From positions 12,703,501-12,767,500 of the forward strand of contig CM059036.1 in NCBI GenBank assembly GCA_030279155.1: 64,000 bases of DNA, given 5' to 3'. Below, in pieces: positions 44,456 to 55,925 of this stretch. Position numbers and translations under genes: made by a program. The notes under the pieces are model-generated. The model ran no database searches and was not told where the DNA came from. It was given only the letters and a program-made list of their open reading frames with translations. Position 1 is the stretch's first letter. Every line of letters begins with the position of its first letter. The DNA is from Forsythia viridissima (Eukaryota > Streptophyta > Magnoliopsida > Lamiales > Oleaceae).

Positions 44456-45239
44456 TGCAACAAGCAAGCAAGGGCATCCCATTTCTATGATTTTACATGG
44501 AATATGTCTAGTTTATGGTATACTCTAATTCCATATATCGTGGTATGATAATTATACTTTGGCTATTAATGATTTGTTTTTGTCATTAAAAAAAATTCTT
44601 CAACGCAGTAAGCACAGATTCCAACAGAAGATGAAGATGGGTGCTTCCTGCAAGGCATTTCTGATGTAGAATAGTTGAAATTTGAATAGTTGTTGTAGAT
44701 TTCAACAGCTTGATTTGCCTCTCTCTTTCATGGCTTCGGGTGAAAGAAAGATCAAATATTGTAAAGATTTGACAAAAAATATTTGGGAAATAAAAAAGGA
44801 GAAATAGACTTGAATGGATTGTTACAAGCGGAGAGAGATGAATACATCTACAATTCCAGTCGCCTAATTTGGAGAGAGAACGCGCGTGTAATCCAATTCT
44901 GAGATTTAACAAAAAATAATGGATGGAAAGTGTGAAAAGGGACCTACGATGCCTATTTCTTCATACGTTGGGGACGTGTGGTGCTATTATTTTAGGTTAG
45001 GGGCATATTTTCAACGATTTTGAAAGGTTGGAAACCTTTGATGCAATTATCCCAAACTGAATTTGATTTTTGTTTCTTGTTTGTTAGGACATGGATATTG
45101 TGTAAACTTTTTACTTTTGACGATTTACTTTAGTTTGATTAAAGTTCGTAGTTGTGCCGAATATTTGGATAATAGTTATTAAATTTAAACCCCACTATGA
45201 ATTCGATTTATACTAAAATGACAGAAGATATCTCCAACT

Positions 45240-45790
45240 AGTGAGACATATCTATACTAACCTGAAGAAAATCCAAAGGTTAGCAAAAGATGAGCCTGTT
45301 AACTTGTAAATCTTATTAAGAAGGCAAAATGACAAATTAATCGATCATTTCAGCTAAAGAATATAGAGTCAATGATGTTTTTGAATTTGTTCATTTTGAT
45401 GTGTGTTATCCTATGAGCACACCTACAAAAAGTTGTCACGAGTTCTTCATCACCTTTACTGATGACTAGTCGAGATTTGGATACATTTACTTGATATCTC
45501 GTAAGTTTGAAGCTTTTGATAAGTTACAACGAGTATTGAGTTGAGGTCAAGAAACATCTAGGTAAAAGTATCAAGATACTTTGACCACATTGTGATGGTG
45601 AATACCTATCAGGTGAGTTTAGGGGATGCACCAATTGAACGCCATTTTAGAGAAAATAAATGTGACTCTATTGTGTATAGTTACATCCATGATGAGTTTC
45701 TCAGTACTTCCTACCTCATTTTGGAAATATACACTCGAGACAGCAACATATGTTCTTACTCTAATGCCATCTTAGTCTATCTCTAAAACT
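45240..45790 (+). pseudogene. Ty1/copia integrase fragment in block A1
   Basis: Readable across frames: LVHFDVCYPMSTPTKSCHEF, then SRFGYIYLISRKFEAF, EVKKHLGKSIKIL and a degenerate GGEYLSGEF, and later SMMSFSVLPTSFWKY. This is the first two-thirds of a copia integrase core with its first Asp region, full of stops. A2 has the same fragment at 51530-52030. Confidence 0.85.
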
Positions 45791-46280
45791 CCCTTAAAGT
45801 AGTGGAATGGGCGTAGGCCTAATCTGCACCACCTCCGCATTTGCAGATGTTCGATTCATGTACCAAAAGAGAAGACTAAAAATTGGAATCAAGGTTAGAA
45901 GTATGCCTATTTATAGGCCTAATCTGCGCCACCATGGTTTATTACTTTTATAGTCTTCAATATTTGTTAGCACAAACAGAACCTTCTTAGAGGACAAGTA
46001 TATTGAAAAATGAAGTTCAAAGAGCAAGGTAGTACTGGAATAGATGAAAGTAAGTGGCCCAGATCACCATCTCCAGAATTGCAGTTTGAGCTCGATGATC
46101 ACAACTTGCTAGAACTTGGAGGGGATATGGTACATGATCATAGGAAGAGCGATGATCTCAACCCTGTTGAATATAGGAACGCTCCCAAGCCTATATGTAA
46201 CGCTTCGAAAAACTCGTATTCCTTTTTAATAAATTTTAAAGGAGAAAATAAATTTAGAATATTGAAATTAGTTAATTGTC

Positions 46281-46417
46281 ACTACAAGAAATTGTACTTT
46301 TAACTATACAATTTTTTTTGTCTTAGAAAGTCATTTTTAGGTTGTTTCATCAAAAAGGAGTCGTCGAGAGATTTTATAAGAAAAATCTTCGTCGTTAAAA
46401 GTGAAATTTCTTGTAGT
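46281..46417. mobile_element. 137-bp CACTA-like MITE with empty site in the duplicate
   Basis: Terminal inverted repeats ACTACAAGAAATT...AATTTCTTGTAGT (about 24 bp with the adjoining ACTTTTAAC). It is flanked by TGTC at 46277-46280 and 46418-46421; in block A2 the site is unoccupied (TGTC once, 52291-52294). If the leading C is counted it has the CACTACAAG start of CACTA elements and a 3-bp TGT duplication, with the final G of the right end lost. Confidence 0.9.
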
Positions 46418-47410
46418 TGTCCTAAGGAAATTAAGACGCGAATTACTAATTTTAGACCAAATATTTAAATTGATAAAAGATAAAGTAATTAGGGACTAAA
46501 TTTGATCTTCAATTAGAAGTTATAAAATATTTTAAGACTTAATTGAAAAGTGCTGAATTTACAATTCAAAGTTTTTTTATGGAGGATGAAATGAGAACTT
46601 TGTAATGATATTTTAGTCGAGCATTTTTTGGGCTCATATTGAGTCTCAAAATTTGGTGCAAACAAGGTATCTCAAATCTAGAATTTAGAAATAAAATAAT
46701 AATTTCTAAGCTTGAGATTGCCACATGGCACACATGCAAGGATCTTTTGTGAGATTTTTGTTGAGAAATATGATATTATATTTAAGAGGCTGCAAAGGTT
46801 CAATTATGAGCAATCATAATCAATATAAGAGAATAAAAGACGGAAGAAAAATTGATGTGTGTAACTATACTTGATTTGTGTATAAAATCTCTCACCTTTC
46901 GACACCACCCCCACTCAATCATGTAAGAAGATTTGGGAAAGTTGCGTTTACAGTGAGTATTGAACCCTCCAAACTCTCAGCACCCAAATGGCATAATACC
47001 CGTCAAGACAGGTATGATGCCCCACAGATAGATTGTGATTAATACTTATGTTTGAACAAATTTTAATAGAATTTAGCCCTAGGCAGCAAGAACAAGAAGA
47101 CAATGAGTGAAATATGTCTACTTGAACTCCATGCAATATAATACTTTGTGCATACATGAAGTATAGTTATATGTTAATTTGATGTATTATAAAATGTTCA
47201 GTTCTGAGTAAATACAAGAACATATATGAGTAAAGTATGTCTATATACCTTACAAGCAAGATGATTTATGCCTATGTGAAGTTTTTACTTGAGTAAAATG
47301 TTCTTATGCATTCTTCATTCAATTTGTGAGAAAGAGGTATATTATGTGAAATATGATTGCTTGAGTTCAAGTTGCCTGAGATGATGACATGAGATGTTGA
47401 TCATTTCAAT

Positions 47411-47742
47411 ATAACCAATCGTCTACATTACATGAGCATTGACTGAAGATCTTTTTACCATAATACCTCTGAATAATATTTTGGATATCTCATATCGTTT
47501 AGTCTGTAACTGTACATCATTCAACTCCTTGCAATGATATTGGTAAAGACATCCATACCCTTGTGATGTTTTTCTAACTCATGTGAAATACTGCAAGCAT
47601 CACATATTGTATTGTTACAATTATCACTGTGTTTATTATAAGCATGCACATTCTCTGGCGTAGCCTCCTCAATAGGAGCTCCCGGTTTTAGCTGCTCAAT
47701 AACATATCCAATTTTTTTTTTTTTTTTATGCTTAGAGAACAA
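47411..47742 (-). pseudogene. Copia gag fragment
   Basis: Minus strand reads IGYVIEQLKPGAPIEE, HAYNKHSDN and ISHELEKHHKGMDVF, and after a stop and shift RSSVNAHVM and IGYIEMI, the copia gag order (capsid UBN2-type domain). It follows the element's leader, so it is the beginning of gag. Confidence 0.75.
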
Positions 47743-47759
47743 TTCTCAAATTGCGGTGC

Positions 47760-49945
47760 CAGTTCAAAATTTTGATTCGGTATGTTTGTTGGCATCCAAC
47801 ATGCCTCTCAAACTCATATAGTTACTCATGATTCAACAATTAAATAACAAGATAAAACAATTAATTAAATACAAAAAATTAATTTAACATGAACTTATAT
47901 TAAATTAATAATATTATCACTGTTTAAATTGAATTAATGACTCTCAAATATAATCAACAGAACCGATTAGATTTCCAGTAGGTTAGAATCTATTTTGTTT
48001 TATTAAAAACTTGAGTGACTCAAAAAATCTTAATAAAATATCTAGGTAGATACTTCTATCAATCACATCTCTATGTGACTCCTAGATCATCAAGTAGACA
48101 ATTTATCGTCGCACACATCTTATGTGTTTATTTGATTGTGCCCTTAAAATTTTATTTTTTTGAGCCTTAAAATTTTATTTCCTTGAGTGACTAAACAAAA
48201 AATAAAATTCTAATTAAATTCGAACCCTTGTTTAGAAACATCAAATGTTTTATAGTGATAAACATATTTATGAGTGAGCAGTCTTGAGTGACTCAACAAA
48301 CTGATATCGATAATGGACTCTGGTTTTTCACTATAATAATAGAAGACATGTTGTATTAACTATTTAATACGATTTTAATATTTTGATAAAGAGAGGTTTG
48401 TCTCATCACATTTATGTATATTAACTAACATCTAACATGCAATCAATCATACATAATAATAACTGTGGATGATTATGGTCTTTATCTATCTAATCTTTCC
48501 GAGTCAAAAGGAAGATTAGTCGGTCAATTCCTAAGGAACGTTGCATTCGTTCATCGAATGCTAAATGTAATTATTTCCATCTCCTGCTGCAACCTATATC
48601 TTATACTAGTTGCTATCTTGTGGTCCAACTGCAACATATGTATCATATACTAATTGGCACGTAGGCCCAAATAAATGGACACGTAAGCTAATTTAGTTAA
48701 ATAATAGGCTCACATGCCCAATTAACAATCAACATGCATAATTAACCATATAACCAATCACATGGGTTGAGTCTATAATCATCCACTAAACATCTATTTT
48801 AATATCTAATATTAAAAATATATTAATTTCTAAATTTGCAGTTTTAACAATATAAGTCTAAACCTTTTAGACATATTAGAACGGACTAGACGGAATTAAA
48901 TAATTAATCTAATTAATTAATTATTTTTCCAACAATAAAATTGACTAATTAATCAAATTAATCAATTAATTTTATTCATAAATGGGATATTTCAAAATTT
49001 ATTTTATCTTTCAATTTAAAGTCATACCCTAAATTGAAGACAAATTTTGTATAGGGTCAAAATTACATTTTATAAAAGTAATAAGTTAAAGTATAATCTG
49101 ATCATAAATTCAAAATATGTTTTAAAAACGATTTTAATTTAATTTTGAATATTTGACCAACATTAAATAAAATAATAATTACAAATTTTTCATAAAATTA
49201 AAATTGTATTTGAGATCCTATTTTCTTTTATTTTATAATTTGAGGACTTACTGTGAAATTTCTAAAATTGCATAGTCAGCCTTAAAATTTTTAAAATAGT
49301 GTGTCCTTTAGTGTAATTTTCAAAATTGTATAGAAGATCTTTTTCTTATTTTAAAACAGTGATTCCTTTCTATGCAATTTCAAAAATTGCATAGGAGGCC
49401 CTTTTTGAAATAATTTGAAAAAGGGGCTTCGCATGCAAATTTTGAAATTGCAATGAGGCCCCCGTCCCCATTCTTCCAAAATTAACACAGAACCTTGGTG
49501 AGAAATTGAAACCTTAAAGTAAGGCGGCGCCGTCACAGATCAGCTGACGTTACCGAAGCTGCTGACCAAAGAAAAACATAGGAGATAGTGGTGGCCCCCC
49601 GGTGTCAAACATCGGCGGCCACCTATTTTGGAATAGCGAACAGCAGCAATCTGCTGTTCGCGACGTTAGCGACAGCAGCGGCACTGCGTTGTCGCAGTGG
49701 AGATCAACGACGACCGCGTCGCTCATCTTCGGACCAGCATCTGGTTTCATTCAGCGGTCGCCGTCTTCCCACCCTCTTTATTTTTTTTATAATTAATATT
49801 CCAAAAATAAAATCTAAATCAAATTCAGGTTTTAAAATTCAAAATTTTCTTTATTTTCATAATTTAAATCAAATTAATATATCAATAACAATTATTGTTC
49901 AATTCATCAAAACAGACTAGCGGACTCTAACAAATAACAAGGTAA
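47760..49945 (-). other. Leader region of partial copia element
   Basis: Mostly AT-rich with no gene. At 49240-49470 a degenerate repeat of AAAATTGCATAG-like units occurs. At 49500-49780 the base composition becomes GC- and CpG-rich, with a perfect 11-bp hairpin at 49636-49661. Short open frames here lack known domains. Confidence 0.5.
49636..49661. repeat. Perfect 11-bp GC hairpin
   Basis: GCGAACAGCAG (49636-49646), loop CAAT, CTGCTGTTCGC (49651-49661). It sits in the GC-rich leader of the partial copia element, where an RNA structure would be transcribed. Confidence 0.9.
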
Positions 49946-49961
49946 ACTCTAATACCACTTT
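49946..49961 (-). other. Primer binding site of partial copia element
   Basis: Minus strand TGGTATTAGAG, one base from the usual tRNA-Met complement, next to the LTR. Confidence 0.7.
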
Positions 49962-50435
49962 AAAGAATTGACGTACACATGCATAACAGAAATTAATTTG
50001 CAAATCTTATAAACTAAATCATCCTTGTACTTAGATAGAATTCGTGATAGAAATTTACCTTGATGAATATTGTGGAATTTAATTATCTGGAGGTACGATC
50101 TTTAAGACCACATATGTCCAATTGTCTAGTCTCTAATAGTAATTCACACAGCAAGAACATATTTGAATTTTCACGATAAAGAACAGATGAAAGTGAAATT
50201 TTTGGGAGTAATTGTATTGTGTTGTCTTTTACTTGTTCTCGCAAATAATGAAGATCAACTTCTTTAATCTATTGTGACCTTTGTATTTATAAACAGCACT
50301 AACTTTAACCATAGTTCTAGTCCAACTAGATACCAACAACAAACAGGCTCAATTAAATAATCTAATTAATTAATTTAGTCCAATAAATAATTAAGTCTGA
50401 TCTAATTAATTGAACATTGGACTTTAATTCTTACA
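49962..50435 (-). repeat. 5' LTR of partial copia element
   Basis: Minus strand starts TGTAAGAATTAAAGTCC. About 470 bp; shares most of its length with 50611-51083. The inner end is eroded (reads CAATTCTTTA in place of a clear CA end). Confidence 0.8.
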
Positions 50436-50605
50436 TGTAGTTGACAGAATCTTACTTCGTGAGTCAAATGGCAAAGGAATGAAGAAGATGAATCCAAATG
50501 CCAAGAAATAGAGCAATGTGGACAAGAAGCCAATAGGCAACTGTTTCAACTTCAGCCAAAAGGACATCTAAGAAAGGATTGCCCACAACTTCGAACTTAG
50601 ATGTA
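50436..50605 (+). pseudogene. Copia gag zinc-knuckle fragment
   Basis: Plus strand reads CFNFSQKGHLRKDCP, a copia nucleocapsid zinc knuckle with one of the two N-terminal Cys replaced by Phe, preceded by KGKGMKKMNPNAKK. It runs into the protease fragment at 51089 once the solo LTR is removed. Confidence 0.8.
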
Positions 50606-50610
50606 TGGTG

Positions 50611-51083
50611 TGTTAGGAATTGAGGTGTACATACATAGCGGAAATTAAATCTACAATTCTTTTAAGTCCGGATCAATCTTGTACTTAGATAGAATTCGTG
50701 ATAGAAGTTTACCTTTTGATGAATACCGTGAAATCTAATTATCTGATTGGCTTGAGGTGCAATCTTCAATACCACAGCTGTCCAATTGTGCAGCCTCCAA
50801 TGGTGATCCACACAGCAAGAACAGATCTGGACTTCCATGATCAAGAACAGATGAAAGCGGAACTTTGAGAGAAGTTGATTGGGTTGTCTTTTTCCTTGTG
50901 CTAGCAAGTAATGAAAACAACTCTTAATCCTAATATGTTGCGCTTTTGTATTTATAGGCGGGGCTAACCCTAGCCCTAACTCATCAACAATCAGGCCCGA
51001 TTAAATAATCTTATTAATTAATTTGGCCAAATGAGTAATTATGTTCGACCCAACTAATTGGACCTTGGACATTAATTCTTACA
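50611..51083 (-). mobile_element. Solo LTR, 473 bp, TSD TGGTG
   Basis: Plus-strand ends TGTTAGGAATTG and TTAATTCTTACA. It is flanked by TGGTG at 50606-50610 and 51084-51088. It entered an older copia fragment between the gag zinc knuckle and the protease and belongs to the same LTR family as 49962-50435. Confidence 0.93.
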
Positions 51084-51088
51084 TGGTG

Positions 51089-51200
51089 CTAGTGAGTCTT
51101 GTTTAGTAGTTGATTCTACTAATTCTTGGATTGTAGATTTTGGAGTCGCTAATCATATGTGCATTTCTATGCATGTTCTACAAGAACGAAAGGTTAGTGA
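51089..51200 (+). pseudogene. Copia protease fragment
   Basis: VDSTNSWIVDFGVANHMC, the copia protease site with the usual D-S-G-A changed to D-F-G-V, which would be inactive. Confidence 0.8.
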
Positions 51201-51227
51201 GTGAGAGTTTTCCATTATAGTTAGCTC

Positions 51228-53382
51228 ATAGTTTCAGCTTTAGCAGTAAGAAATGTTTATATTCATTTTAGTAGTGATATGCATTATATTTAAATATTGT
51301 TATTATATCATGTAGATAAAACTAAATTTGATTTTTGTTTCTCGTTTGTTAGGACGTGATTATTCTGTAAACTTTTTACTTTTGACAATTTACTTTAGTT
51401 TGATTAAAGTTCATAGTTGTGCCGCATATTTGGATAACAGTCTTTACATTTAAACCCCACTATGAATTCGATTCATACTACAATGATAGAAGGTATCTCC
51501 AACTAATGAAGACATATCTATATTAACTGGAAGAAAATCCAAAGGTTAGCAAAAGATGAGCCTGTTAACTTGTAAATCTTATTTAGAAGGTAAAATGACA
51601 AATTAAACGATCATTTCAACTAAAGGATATAGAGCCAATGATGTTTTGGAATTTGTTCATTTTGATGTGTGTTATCCTATTAGCACACCTACAAAAAGCT
51701 GTCACGAGTTCTTCATCACCTTTATTGATGACTAGTCGAGATTTGGATACATTTACATGATATCTCGTAAGTTTGAAGCTTTTGATAAGTTCAACGAGTA
51801 TCGAGTTGAGGTCAAGATACATCTAAGTAAAAGTATCAAGATACTTTGATCAAATTGAGGTGGTGAATACCCATCAGGTGAGTTTTCATTTTAGAGAAAA
51901 TAAATGAGACTCTGTTGGCATAGTTAGATCCATGATGAGTTTCTCAATACTTCCTACCTCATTTTGGGAATATGCACTCGAGATAGCAGCATACGTTCTT
52001 ACTCTAATGCCATCTTAGTCTATCCCTAAAACTCCCTTAAAGTAGTGGACCGGCGTAGGCCTAAGAGCAAGGTAGTACTGGAATAGATGAAAGTAATTAA
52101 GTGGCCCAGATCACCATCTCCGGAATTACAGTTTGAGCTCGATGATCACAACTCGCTAGAATTTGGAGGGGATATGGTACATGATCATAGTAACGCTCCC
52201 AAGCCTACATGTAACACTTCGAAAAACTCGTATTCCCTTTTAATAAATTTTAAAGTAGAAAATAAATTTAGAAGATTAAAATTAGTTAATTGTCCTAAGG
52301 AAATTAAGACCTGAATTACTAATTTTAGGCCAAATATTTAAATTGATAAGAGATAAATTAATTAGGGACTAAATTTGATATTTAATTAGAAGTTATAAAA
52401 TATTTTAAGACTTAATTGCAAAGTGCTGAAAGTTGAGTCAAGAGGCTTAAATGTAATTTTTGGAAATTATAGACCTATTTCAGTCCTATGAAACAGGCCA
52501 CTTTGAGCTAACCGTGTAGTTCCTGCAATGGTCAGAATTTTACAATTCAAAGTTTTTTATGGAGGATGTAATGAGAACTTTCTAATGATATTTTAGTCGA
52601 GCATTTTTGGGCTCGTATTGAGTCTCAAAATTTGGCGCAAAGAAGGTATCTCAAATCTAGTATTTAGAAATAAAATAATAATTTCTACGCTTGAGATTGC
52701 AACATGGCACACATGCAAGGATCTTTTGTGAGATTTTTGTTGCGAAATATGATATTATATTTAAGAGGCTGCAAAGGTTCAAGTATGAGCAATCATTATC
52801 AATATAAGAGAATAAAATATGGAAGAAAAATTGATGTGTATAACTATACTTGATTTGTGTATAAAATCTCTCACCTTGGGATACCACCCCCACTCAATCG
52901 TGTAAGAAGATTTGGGAAAGTTGCGTTTATAGTGGGTGTTGTACCCTCCAAACTCTCTGCACCCAAACGGTATATTAGCTGTCAAGACGGGCATGAAGCC
53001 CCACGGACAAGTTGTGATTAATACTTATGTTTGACCGAATTTTAATAGAGTTTAGCCCTAGGCAGCAAGCACAAGAAGACAATGAGTGAAATATGTCTAC
53101 TTGAACTCCATGAAATAAGATACTTTGTGCATATGTGAATTATAGTTATATGTTAACTTGATATATTATGAAATGTTAAATTCTGAGTAAATACAAGAAC
53201 ATATGTGAGTAAAATATGTCTATATGCCTTACAAGCGAGATGATTTATGCCTATGTGAAGTTTTTACTTGAGTAAAATGTTCTTATGCATTCTTCATTCA
53301 ATTTGTGAGAAAGAGGTATATTATGTGAAATATGATTGTTTGAGTTCAAGTTGCCTGAGATGATGATATGAGATGTTGATCA
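51228..53382. repeat. Composite block, copy A2
   Basis: Partner of 43250-47410 without the MULE and the MITE. It includes the copia integrase fragment (51530-52030) and the same LTR-like tail (from about 52200). At 52850-52880 both copies carry ATACTTGATTTGTGTATAAA, which also occurs at 3519-3541 next to R copy 1, so this small piece is dispersed. Confidence 0.9.
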
Positions 53383-54865
53383 TTTTACCTAAAGAAAATA
53401 TAGAGACTTTGATTTGTATAATGTTACCTTGGCACTCATACAGAGTTAATCCCAATTGGACTTAAGACTATGTTACCTTAAGCATGAGGATGACTTGGGA
53501 TTTGATGAAACTCCCAAGGGCTGAGAACCTTAAAGAAGCATATTTGCTATCTATGACAAGTTGAAGACTATTTTATCATATATCAAGATCAATGTTGTTG
53601 AGCATGTTAAAAGAAGCCTAACATATATGTGATAATCTAAGTTTTTCCTTAAGCCTTTTGTACATTCTGGTAAATGGGGACCCGTGATTCATAAATTGAA
53701 AATGAGAATTATTAAAAGTTAGCCGAGACAAAAAGAAAATAAGAGGTTAGCATACCCAAGAGACCACAAGTTGTCCAAGAGAAATATTTAAGGTTGATCA
53801 AGACTAATTAGAGCCAAAAGGAAAAAGGTCAACAAGTTGACCTTCTAAAGAGGTACTAAATTTGATCAACACTTGGCTGGCTAAGTGCTTGTAGCACAAT
53901 ATTTTCAATCTATTCATGATGTGCAAATACTTAAAGAAATTGCCCTAAGAAAAGATAAAAGATATTTTTATGTGTCACATCACACAAGCACCATATTTTA
54001 CTCATTGAATATCGTTATTCATTAACGTTTCATGTCGAAGTGTATCTAGGATAGAGATTATTCTGACATTCTTGACAAAAGTGGATGCTATCGAAGTATG
54101 GAAAAGAGTATGTACGGGTCAAGGAAGTTGATTTTTGGTCCTACTACCCGAGATAATCTGGCCTATACAAGCACGAGATTCTATAATGTATTGGCTCTAT
54201 TATGATGTTGTGACAATGAACTAATTGGGGATGGAGTTAAGATCATATAGAAGATGCTCTTTATCTTGTTATAATATGCTATGTTTAATTTTATTTAAGT
54301 AATGTAAGAGACTATTATCAAGATACACCTTTTGTTTTGATGTTAAGGGTAGACAACGTATATGGGTTAATCTTTTGAAGTGTTGTGTAGTGGCCATGGA
54401 ACTTTATGATCTATCAAAGAAATCTCTTACTTTTGTTTAATAAAGGTAACGTGTGGTTTTTTATTTTAAATTCGAGACGTCATGATTTTTCATGTTGGCA
54501 TTTAAAGAAAATTTTATTTGTAGTCCCTTCAATTTATCTAGCTTACATATTCCTATATTGCGCACTTTATAACTCCATGAAACCATGCCCACTAAGGACC
54601 CCATTATAACCTAACTCATTCAAGGCCAAATAATGGGACATATGTGTTAGAATATATATTAGAAGATTCTCATATATATTATAAGATTATCCCAATATAT
54701 TAGAATATATTAGTTGATTGGTTTACTTAATATAGATTAGGTTTACCTTATTATATAAATCAATTGTATCAGTATTTTCATAATACCGTCTGCTTAATAA
54801 AGTGGTTGTTCTTTCTTTCTCTGTTCTTCTCTATTCTTTCTTCTATTCTTCTTTATTCTTTCACA

Positions 54866-54877
54866 TGGTATCAGAGC
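54866..54877 (+). other. tRNA-Met primer binding site
   Basis: TGGTATCAGAGC directly after the 5' LTR of the young copia derivative. Confidence 0.95.
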
Positions 54878-55199
54878 AGGTTTGATCTAACTTGATTTAA
54901 ACTTGAAATCGCTTCCGTTCTCCGGCGAGTGGCCTTGTGCCACTCGTCCGGCCAAGTCTGAAAACTGAGTAAGTATGGCGTGCCCACGACTTACGCAAGG
55001 TTCGATTCTGCATTAAGAAAAAGACTTTGACTACTCGAGTCAGTAAGGCGTGCCCATGGCTTAAGCAAGGTCGGCTTTTGCATTGTGCATCTTTTTGAGC
55101 TAATCATGGCAACTAAAAGGGATGATTGAAATTTGTTCAATTGTTCTGTTCTGAAATTTGGTTGATTTTGCATCCAGTATGTCCAAATCAGTTTGGTAT

Positions 55200-55690
55200 T
55201 TGTCCAGTTGTTCTATCCTAGAATTTCTGGTTAATCTGGACAATCTGTCTCCCCTTCCTCTCTTTTGGTATTTGCATATATTAATTTGGATTTGGAATCT
55301 GGTCCAATAACCTGTAATTTGGTTGGTTATGTTTTCGATTAATTTGGACAATCTGTCTCCCCTTTCATCTCTTCTGGTATTTGCATCCATTAATTTGGAT
55401 TTGAAATCTGGTCCAATAACCTGGAATTTGGTTGGTTTTGTTTCCGGTTAATTTGGACAATCTGTCTTCCCTTTCATCTTTTCTGGTATTTGCATCCATT
55501 AATTTGGATTTGAAATCTGGTCCAGTAACCTGGAATTTGGTTGGTTTTGTTTCTGGTTAATCTGGACAATCCGTCTCCCCCTTCCTCTCTTTTGGTATTT
55601 GCATCCATTAATTTGGATTTGGAATCTGGTCCAATAATCTGTAATTTGGTTGGTTTTGTTTATGGTTAATATGGACAATCTGTCTTCCCC
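55200..55690 (+). repeat. 109-bp tandem array inside the copia derivative
   Basis: The anchor GGACAATCTGTCT recurs at 55238, 55346, 55455, 55564 and 55673, a period of 108-109 bp, about 4.4 units, each with ATTTGCATCCATTAATTTGG and TCTGGTCCAATAACCTG-like blocks. A shorter imperfect repeat (GTAAGGCGTGCCC... about 80 bp) lies at 54966-55085. Confidence 0.95.
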
Positions 55691-55787
55691 TTCCTATTCC
55701 TTTCTTCTCTCTCCTTTTCCCTTCTTTCTATAATACTGATTTTTTGTCCACTTTTGGGTGATTTTCTTATCTCTTGAAAGTGTAAGA

Positions 55788-55925
55788 AGCAAACTGTTGT
55801 TTCCCGTTCTTCTACTGAAGCAGAGTATCGTGCTATGTCGTCTACTACTATTGAGATTGTGTGGTGGCCTTGGTTACTTGCTGTGGTTGCCTTGGTTACT
55901 TGCTGATATGGCTTGCTGACTTTTT
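55788..55925 (+). pseudogene. Copia RNase H scrap
   Basis: Reads KKQTVVSRSSTEAEYRAM followed by a degenerate continuation. It is the C-terminal RNase H motif of copia pol, the only coding relic in the derivative. Confidence 0.9.

Larger units (their letters stand above)
43354..45053. mobile_element. Mutator-like element (Pack-MULE), 1700 bp, 9-bp TSD
   Basis: Terminal inverted repeats of about 115 bp start GGGATAATTG (43354) and end CAATTATCCC (45053). They share AACCTTTCAAAATCGTTG, AATAGCACCACAC and AAGAAATAGGCATCGTA. TSDs are AAACTTAAT (43345-43353) and AAACTGAAT (45054-45062), one mismatch, and the duplicate block A2 shows the empty site AAACTAAAT at 51319-51327. There is no transposase. 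The inside carries a fragment of a host methionine sulfoxide reductase gene and a second gene-like open frame, so it is a gene-capturing Pack-MULE. Confidence 0.93.
43250..47410. repeat. Composite block, copy A1
   Basis: Collinear with 51228-53382 (A2) apart from a MULE (43354-45053), a MITE (46281-46417), about 200 bp present only here (45810-46015) and about 100 bp present only in A2 (52440-52535). It contains a decayed copia integrase fragment (45240-45790) and an LTR-like stretch starting TGTAACGCTTCGAAA near 46196. Both copies share the same junctions, so the block was composite before it was duplicated. Confidence 0.9.
47411..50435 (-). mobile_element. Partial Ty1/copia element: 5' LTR, leader and start of gag
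   Basis: On the minus strand a 474-bp LTR (49962-50435) is followed by a primer site, a long non-coding leader (47760-49945) and a gag fragment (47411-47742). It is cut off at 47410 where block A1 ends. The LTR is related to the solo LTR 50611-51083. Confidence 0.75.

Noticed and set aside
46010..46303. 97-codon frame and its shorter copy at 52087-52314 as a conserved gene
   Set aside because: Part of the duplicated block A1/A2, reading across the copia/LTR-like junction and into the MITE; the copy differs by indels.
54406..54609. 67-codon frame conserved in both tandem copies (also 57826-58029)
   Set aside because: Conservation is explained by the recent duplication; no domain or codon signature.
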